In this document: in pieces, positions 59,279 to 64,000 of the stretch
Layout of the letters: each line of letters opens with the position of its first letter
How positions within the stretch are numbered: position 1 is the stretch's first letter
Assembly: GCA_002408085.1 (NCBI GenBank)
Contig: DHQL01000009.1
Location: 62,001 to 126,000, forward strand
Length of the DNA stretch: 64,000 bases
Reading direction: 5' to 3'
Source of the DNA: Spirochaeta sp. UBA5339
GTDB taxonomy: Bacteria; Spirochaetota; Spirochaetia; DSM-2461
Notes under the pieces: model-generated
Told to the model about the DNA's origin: nothing
What the model saw: the letters and a program-made list of their open reading frames with translations, nothing else
Database searches by the model: none
Position numbers and translations under genes: made by a program

Positions 59279-60844
59279 TTACTTGAATTCCGGTGAGAAC
59301 TCACAGGAACCGGGAACAATCTGGTTTCTCTCGTCCCGGACCAGTTTATCCACTCCCTCAACCGCTACAACAATGTTGTGGAAGGAGAGCAGGCCGTAGG
59401 CATAGTTCATATCCTTCTGGTACTTGTGGAAGGCGTCGATGCTCTCGGGAGTGAAGGTGGAGGATGCCTCGGTAAGGAGAGACTGGAGCTTGTTGTCCAG
59501 AACAAATCCGCCTGTAAGGCCCTTGTTCTTGGTCTGGTCGAATGCCAGGAGCCAGGGGCTGAAGATAAAGTTACCTCCGGCCACGGTGTCCAGCATAATG
59601 TCCCACGCGCTGTCATCATACTTCAGCTCATTGAATACACTGGCCTCAACCTGGTTGATCTCCAGCTGGATACCGATTTCACTGAGCTGATACTGAATGA
59701 TCTGTGTGATCAGTGAGTACCGGGGCTCGTTCATCTGAAGGAGTCTAATCCTTGTTCCGGGGGTGACTCCGGCGCTGGCTGCCAGGGCTTTGGCTCTGGC
59801 AACATCATAGGCGTAGTAGTTTTCGTTCTCCCACTTGGTCTGATATCCGCCGAAGTTGCTGTTTCCGACTGTTACAAGGGGGGTGGATGCACCGGGGGCG
59901 ACGGCCTGGCACATTGCCTTTGAATCGATGGCATAGGCCATGGCCTGACGGAGCTCTTTGCTGGCAAAGGGGCTTCCGTCCTTGCCGTTAAACTGCAGAA
60001 TCACAGCCAGGTTGTCCTGGAATGTGAAGATGGAGTAACCGTCTCTACCTTCAAAGTTCTTCACATCATCAGAGGTAACCATGGCGGAAATATCGACTGT
60101 CTTTGTCTCCAGGGCGATGGAGTGCTGAGCGGGCTCTGTAATAACCTGCATAACAACTTTTTCAATATTGGCTCTGTTGTACTTGGGACCCAGAGAGAGG
60201 TCCTTCTGCCAGTAGTCGTCTCTTCTTTCAAAGACCAGCTTGGAACCGGGGATGTATTGTGACAGTTTATAGGGGCTGGATGTTACGGGATTCTTTGCAA
60301 ATTTGTCGCTGCTTGCCTCATAGGCTGTTTTGCTTACAATGGGAGCCTCACAGAGAACCTTTTCCAGGTCACCCACCAGGGGCTTTCTTTTCAGGACAAA
60401 CTCAACGGTGTACTCGTCAACAACTGATACAGACTCGATATCACCCACAGGACGCAGATAGTTCATATCCATGGCTGTCTGATAGGACCAGGCAGCATCT
60501 TCGGCTGTTATATGATTTCCAGCGCTGTCATAGATGTTTTCGTAGAGAAAAACATGATAGGTGACATCATCAATTTTCTCCAGATCCTTTGCCAGATAGG
60601 GACTTAAGGGATCTCCCGCCTTATCCAGGTAGAACAGGTACTCATAGATGGTATGAAGTACCGTGATTCGTCCGTTGCTCATGCCCACAAAGGGAGCCAG
60701 ATCTCCGGGATCTGCTCCGATCGCCAGTACAACCTCGGGAGTTGCATCAGCTGCGGCACTCTTCGAATCTCCCTGACCTGCTGCAAATAGCAGTCCTATT
60801 GAGAACAGAAAGAGCACGGGTGTAAGAAAGACAATCTTCTTCAT
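59279..60844 (-). CDS. Extracellular solute-binding protein family 5
   Basis: 521-residue binding protein of the peptide/nickel/opine class. Signal peptide KKIVFLTPVLFLFSIGLLFA followed by AGQGDSK; family features YEYLFYLDKAGDPLSPYLAKDLEKID (in parts), NHITAEDAAWSYQTAMD and SKELRQAMAYAIDSKAMCQA (in parts). First gene of the leftward operon that continues to 48469. Its upstream region has three TGACACGTGT-type operators. Ligand may be a phenolic conjugate rather than a peptide, judged from the enzymes encoded downstream. Confidence 0.92.
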   Translation of the reverse strand: MKKIVFLTPVLFLFSIGLLFAAGQGDSKSAAADATPEVVLAIGADPGDLAPFVGMSNGRITVLHTIYEYLFYLDKAGDPLSPYLAKDLEKIDDVTYHVFLYENIYDSAGNHITAEDAAWSYQTAMDMNYLRPVGDIESVSVVDEYTVEFVLKRKPLVGDLEKVLCEAPIVSKTAYEASSDKFAKNPVTSSPYKLSQYIPGSKLVFERRDDYWQKDLSLGPKYNRANIEKVVMQVITEPAQHSIALETKTVDISAMVTSDDVKNFEGRDGYSIFTFQDNLAVILQFNGKDGSPFASKELRQAMAYAIDSKAMCQAVAPGASTPLVTVGNSNFGGYQTKWENENYYAYDVARAKALAASAGVTPGTRIRLLQMNEPRYSLITQIIQYQLSEIGIQLEINQVEASVFNELKYDDSAWDIMLDTVAGGNFIFSPWLLAFDQTKNKGLTGGFVLDNKLQSLLTEASSTFTPESIDAFHKYQKDMNYAYGLLSFHNIVVAVEGVDKLVRDERNQIVPGSCEFSPEFK

Positions 60845-60958
60845 TCTTTAACTCCTTTTCAGCTTGAACAGTCCTTCTGTTCATGCTGTTGATTACCTCT
60901 TTTTAATCAGGCACCCACTGCCTGATAATTGCTGAATGAAAATATACCTTTTATTTCA

Positions 60959-61015
60959 TGACACGTGTTATGACTCGTGTCACTTCAAACTAACACGTGT
61001 CATATTGGTTGTCAA
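60959..61015 (-). promoter_or_regulatory. Triple operator and promoter of the 11-gene operon
   Basis: Three 12-bp LacI-like sites with central CG: TGACACGTGTTA (60959-60970), TGACTCGTGTCA (60971-60982) and TAACACGTGTCA (60991-61002). On the minus strand TTGACA (61015-61010) is a likely -35, placing the third site in the promoter spacer and the other two around the start of transcription. Confidence 0.75.
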
Positions 61016-61078
61016 ATTTATTTTGAATATTTGTGACAGGGATGGTAAAAGGAGGATTTCAAGAGGAGATCAGGAGAT

Positions 61079-62113
61079 TCAGGACAGGGTTCTGACAGAT
61101 TCACGCTCTATCAGTGAAGGGGCTTCCGCACCAGCAGGGGTGCAGGTCTCTCCCTCTACGGCGCATGTCATGACTTTGACCGCCGCCGCAGCCAGGGCAT
61201 CATAGCCGGGATCCACTGTGGTCAGGGAGGGCTGAAGGTCGCCGGATATTGAGAGGTTGTCATATCCAATCAGAGACAGATCTCCGGGGATGGAGAGTCC
61301 CTTCCGGCGGCAGGCCCTTATTACGCCCACAGCGGTCATATCGTTTGCCGCAAATACGGCTTTCGGGGCTCTGTGGTTTTCAAGATACTCTGTAAAAAGT
61401 CGGTCTGCGGTTTCAGAGGTAAAATCTCCCCGGATAATCCGGTTCTCACCGTCGGATATCCCGTTCTCCGAAAGAACATCCAGAAAGGCCTCTTCTCTTT
61501 TTGCCGATGCCACACGATGGGGAAGGCCGGAAATATGAATGATATCCCTGTGTCCCCGGGTAATAAGATAACGGACCGCCATTTCGGCACCCGCATAGTT
61601 GTCGGGGGAGATGATATACTTATCTTCAGTTCCGGACAGGTCAAAATCCCGGGGCAGCTTGTCCACAAAAACAATGGGGAATTTCAGGCCGAGAAGGCTC
61701 TCTACCTTTTCTCTGGAGGGAGAACCGCCGGAGATGACGGCACCGCGTATGGTACCGTTCTGCAGCAGGTTTCTGATTGTATCGGATTCACTGGATCTGA
61801 TTGTGCTGGTTACAACGCTGTAACCGGCGTTCTGGGCCGCCTCGATAATATGAACAATGAGTTCTCCGAAGTAGGCGTTTTTTATCTTCTCTTTGTCGCC
61901 GAAGATAAAGTGTCCGAATATTTTCGGCTTCTTTCCCACAAGACCCCGGGCGGCGGAGTTCGGAACATATCCGTACTCATCGATAATGGCCCGGACTCTT
62001 TTTTTTGTGGAGTCGGCAATATAATCGTAGTCATTGACGACTCCTGCAACTGTGCTTCTTGAGACACCGGCAATTTTGGCAATATCTGCGGCTGTGATGG
62101 GTTTCTTCGGCAT
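61079..62113 (-). CDS. LacI-family regulator
   Basis: About 344 residues; HTH ADIAKIAGVSRSTVAGVVND, sensor domain with GHRDIIHISGLPHRVA and AVFAANDMTAVGVI, ending LIERESVRTLS. It is clearly the paralogue of the 54305 regulator: the HTH differs at two positions and the flanks are alike. ATG at 62113 has no ribosome site; the -10 (TAATTG) ends six bases before it, so the mRNA looks leaderless. Encoded directly upstream of the 60844 operon, it is one of two candidates for control of the TGACACGTGT sites. Confidence 0.9.
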   Translation of the reverse strand: MPKKPITAADIAKIAGVSRSTVAGVVNDYDYIADSTKKRVRAIIDEYGYVPNSAARGLVGKKPKIFGHFIFGDKEKIKNAYFGELIVHIIEAAQNAGYSVVTSTIRSSESDTIRNLLQNGTIRGAVISGGSPSREKVESLLGLKFPIVFVDKLPRDFDLSGTEDKYIISPDNYAGAEMAVRYLITRGHRDIIHISGLPHRVASAKREEAFLDVLSENGISDGENRIIRGDFTSETADRLFTEYLENHRAPKAVFAANDMTAVGVIRACRRKGLSIPGDLSLIGYDNLSISGDLQPSLTTVDPGYDALAAAAVKVMTCAVEGETCTPAGAEAPSLIERESVRTLS

Positions 62114-62119
62114 TAGAAA

Positions 62120-62148
62120 CAATTAGCATGCAAAAATTTAGCTGTCAA
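62120..62148 (-). promoter_or_regulatory. Promoter giving a leaderless LacI mRNA
   Basis: Minus strand TTGACA (62148-62143), 17-bp spacer, TAATTG (62125-62120), then six bases to the ATG. Confidence 0.55.
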
Positions 62149-62169
62149 GGCAAAACCGCAGAGTTAACA

Positions 62170-62199
62170 GGCTCTGCCGGCTGCCGGGAAGGCGGAGCC
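62170..62199 (-). terminator. Possible terminator of the PepSY gene
   Basis: GGCTCTGCC pairs with GGCGGAGCC (one mismatch/wobble) ten bases beyond the PepSY stop, without a clear U-run. Confidence 0.4.
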
Positions 62200-62208
62200 G
62201 GTTCGGCT

Positions 62209-62715
62209 TTAGTCCTTCTCCTGAAAAATAATCCTGCCGGTTTCCCCATGGATAAGAAACTCGTATTTGTCTTTGCCGCTCCGGATTTTTACCTCATAGA
62301 CGGGATCACTGTCTTTTGTGTTGAGTTTGATCTTTTCAACACTGGCCTGAGAGGAGGTCAAACCCGCCGCATCCAGGGCTATCTTCTGCACCTCTGAAGT
62401 CTCAAGAAGATTTTCTGTGGAGATCATCTTATTTGATGGGCCCGTCATGATACGGGAGCTGCGGGTCATTATTTCACCGCTGTTGCCCTGAACCTTGTAA
62501 AAGTATCTTTCTTTTGCTGTATAAAACTCAATGGAGTAGAAGGTTCTGTTGATCCCGTTGGTTTCCGATTTTACTTCTATGGTCTCTACCTCTTCCAGGG
62601 AGATCCCGGCATCGGCCAGAGCAACATCCCGGGCCTGATCCTGCGTCAGGGTGTCTGCTGAGACCAGGGCTATGGAGAACACCAGAAGCAGTGAAGCTGT
62701 AATAATCTTTTTCAT
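62209..62715 (-). CDS. Secreted PepSY-domain protein
   Basis: 168 residues: signal peptide KKIITASLLLVFSIALVSA, then two PepSY domains (TQDQARDVALADAGISLEEV and SEVQKIALDAAGLTSSQASV at their helices; YSIEFYTAKERYFYKVQGNSGEI and YEVKIRSGKDKYEFLIHGETGRI at their sheets, quoted in parts). PepSY proteins often modulate secreted enzymes or envelope redox and signalling partners. The ATG at 62715 with AAGGA upstream is preferred over 62733. The gene carries the 11-bp TTTACA-type box and so probably belongs to the regulon of the two-component system at 7.8 kb. Confidence 0.85.
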   Translation of the reverse strand: MKKIITASLLLVFSIALVSADTLTQDQARDVALADAGISLEEVETIEVKSETNGINRTFYSIEFYTAKERYFYKVQGNSGEIMTRSSRIMTGPSNKMISTENLLETSEVQKIALDAAGLTSSQASVEKIKLNTKDSDPVYEVKIRSGKDKYEFLIHGETGRIIFQEKD

Positions 62716-62763
62716 AATTAATAATCCTTGCATTCAATTTGGGGATTAAGTTTATCGGGCAGA

Positions 62764-62780
62764 TGTAAACAGAATATGAA
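62764..62780 (-). promoter_or_regulatory. Response-regulator box of the PepSY gene
   Basis: On the minus strand TTCATATTCTG is followed by TTTACATCTGC: half-sites 11 bp apart, 49 bp from the start codon. The first half is the most diverged of the four boxes. Confidence 0.5.
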
Positions 62781-62789
62781 TGATGGGAA

Positions 62790-63674
62790 TTAATCGGCCT
62801 TGAGGGAGTGATTCTGACGGGCCTTTCTGGATACCGAAGGAGAGAATCCGTACTTTGTCCTGTAGAGGCGGGAGAAGTAGTTTACATTGCAGAAACCCGT
62901 CAGCTCGGGAATCCGGGTCACTGGAAGGTCTGTCTCCTTAAGCAGCCTGTCCGCCTGCTCCAGACGGTAGTCATTGAGATAGCTGACAAAGGTCTGCCCT
63001 GTGTAGTTCTTGAAGGTTCTGCAGAAGTGCTGGCTGCTCATCCCTGTATCCCGGGCCATTTCGGCCTGATGGATCTTGTCTCGGTAGTGACTGGATATAA
63101 ACTGGATAACCTGTTTCATCTTCACCGTCATCCGGTCCTGCTGATCGACTCTTTCGGGAGCAGGAACCTCTCTCTTGAGAAGGGTGAAGAAGCGGCATAG
63201 TTCCGCCTTGATCATCCCCCTGTATCCCTTCTTCTTCCCCTTATACTCATCAATTATGGTTTCTATTATACCGGTCATTCCAGATCTCCCGGCAAGGGAT
63301 GTATCAATAGGAACAGCATCGCAAGGGGTATCCTCTAGAAAAGGAGAGAGGGCGGCTGAATAGTGGCTATCCTTCAGTTCCGGGAGAAGGAGGGAGTCAC
63401 CGATCACAAGGGCAAAGTAACGGTAGCTCTCCTGTGAGAGGGTGCTGTGGAGACTGCCTCGGGGAACAAAAACAATATCCCCCTCACAGCAGTCCAGACT
63501 GGCCCCGTTTATATAGATGGTGCAGCTGCCTTTTCGTATATAGAGGATCTCCGAGTGGTTGTGCCAGTGGGGGGGAGTGTCCTCATTGGACAGGGCGAAG
63601 CATCTGAACCGGAAATCATCGGTTTCAAGAGGGGTCTCTTCGTAATTTTCAATACTCACCCAATCGGTCTGCAT
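62790..63674 (-). CDS. AraC-family regulator with cupin sensor
   Basis: About 294 residues. Cupin domain with PHWHNHSEILYIRKGSCTIYI and GDIVFVPRGSLHS (in parts); C-terminal AraC DNA-binding domain with MARDTGMSSQHFCRTFKNYTG and IPELTGFCNVNYFSRLYRTKYG (in parts). Divergent from the GH31-like gene, so likely its activator. Start: ATG 63674 lies seven bases after a -10 TATAAA, implying a leaderless mRNA; the alternative TTG at 63710 coincides with the -35. Confidence 0.85.
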   Translation of the reverse strand: MQTDWVSIENYEETPLETDDFRFRCFALSNEDTPPHWHNHSEILYIRKGSCTIYINGASLDCCEGDIVFVPRGSLHSTLSQESYRYFALVIGDSLLLPELKDSHYSAALSPFLEDTPCDAVPIDTSLAGRSGMTGIIETIIDEYKGKKKGYRGMIKAELCRFFTLLKREVPAPERVDQQDRMTVKMKQVIQFISSHYRDKIHQAEMARDTGMSSQHFCRTFKNYTGQTFVSYLNDYRLEQADRLLKETDLPVTRIPELTGFCNVNYFSRLYRTKYGFSPSVSRKARQNHSLKAD

Positions 63675-63680
63675 AGCATA

Positions 63681-63710
63681 TTTATAGAATAATATGTTCA
63701 AATCAGACAA
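63681..63710 (-). promoter_or_regulatory. Promoter giving a leaderless AraC mRNA
   Basis: Minus strand TTGTCT (63710-63705), 18-bp spacer, TATAAA (63686-63681), then six bases to the ATG. Confidence 0.55.
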
Positions 63711-63794
63711 GTAGTGATTAGATTTCTATCTATCGAAATGGTGAAATATCCTCTACTCTGTCTCTAAGAAAACTTCAAAAGAGAGGTTATAGAG

Positions 63795-64000
63795 ATGCTT
63801 GAAGCCGTAAAAGGCCCTCAGGGCAGGGTTCTGAAGGTTAAAAAAGGGGACAGTGCGGTCCTCCTTGATACAGACAAGGGGCAGATTCAAATACAGCCCT
63901 ACAGTGAAAATATTGTAAGAGTCCGGTTTACCAATCAGGAGGATTTCTCCACTCAGGATAAGCCTGGTATCACTGCGGACCCTGAGCCCGTTGAGTGGTC
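63795..64000 (+). CDS. GH31-like alpha-glycosidase, N-terminal part only
   Basis: Open from ATG 63795 (GAGAGG eight bases upstream) to the window end, 68 codons. The segment IQIQPYSENIVRVRFTNQEDFS resembles the N-terminal beta-sandwich of GH31 alpha-glucosidases/alpha-xylosidases. No catalytic part is visible, so the family call is provisional. Divergent from an AraC regulator. Confidence 0.55.
   Translation, partial: MLEAVKGPQGRVLKVKKGDSAVLLDTDKGQIQIQPYSENIVRVRFTNQEDFSTQDKPGITADPEPVEW

Overview
The window looks like a piece of chromosome from a free-living anaerobic or facultative spirochaete (Spirochaetaceae-like). This is an inference. It rests on the style of the secreted solute-binding proteins (signal peptides ending in ANGQQ, ASGGQ or AAGQG), a spirochaete-type beta-barrel major outer-membrane protein ending in -WF, and the dominance of ABC importers with LacI and AraC regulators. 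GC content is moderate. There are no rRNA or tRNA genes, CRISPR arrays or insertion sequences that I can recognise. Genes are densely packed in long operons. The first gene (aldo/keto reductase) and the last (GH31-like) run off the window.

Layout. 0-6.6 kb: a sugar importer (binding protein plus MalF/MalG-type permeases) with an aldo/keto reductase, a Gfo/Idh/MocA oxidoreductase, gluconokinase and 6-phosphogluconate dehydrogenase, i.e. oxidation of an imported sugar to gluconate and on into the pentose phosphate pathway. 6.7-9.9 kb: a NapH-like membrane polyferredoxin with an OmpR-type two-component system. 9.9-16.3 kb: a TetR regulator, then a GH3 enzyme with the His-dyad of phosphorylases, beta-phosphoglucomutase, two AraC regulators and a porin. 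16.5-27 kb: an AraC-GH39 fusion, a sugar ABC importer with two different permeases, an anchored binding protein and a GH78 rhamnosidase-like enzyme, followed by the decayed 3' end of a second porin.

27.4-60.8 kb reads as a plant-polyphenol/phenolic-ester catabolic island. It holds a tannase-like lipoprotein, a Sel1-esterase lipoprotein, a LacI-controlled Tat-exported flavoprotein with a dicluster ferredoxin, a third large hydrolase lipoprotein, tatCBA, and an importer operon carrying a carboxylesterase, a gallate-decarboxylase pair (lpdC/lpdD), a nitroreductase and a flavin reductase. It ends with an 11-gene leftward operon (peptide-type ABC importer, LacI, ceramidase-like protein, amidohydrolase, esterase, DHA2 efflux pump, metallo-beta-lactamase-fold hydrolase). 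The simplest reading is that esters and glycosides of phenolic acids are cleaved outside the cell, imported, de-esterified and decarboxylated, with products possibly exported; the exported flavoprotein may be a terminal reductase. 61-64 kb: another LacI, a PepSY protein, an AraC regulator and the start of a GH31 gene.

Regulation visible in the DNA. An 11-bp-spaced direct repeat of TTTACA lies in front of four genes (NapH-like protein, tannase-like protein, Sel1-esterase, PepSY protein) and is a good candidate box for the response regulator. Twin AATAGCACGCGCTATT operators sit on a sigma70 promoter in front of the flavoprotein. TGACACG-type operators precede both phenolic-catabolism operons. 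Three regulators appear to be transcribed as leaderless mRNAs. Four solute-binding-protein genes are each followed by a strong hairpin without a U-tract.
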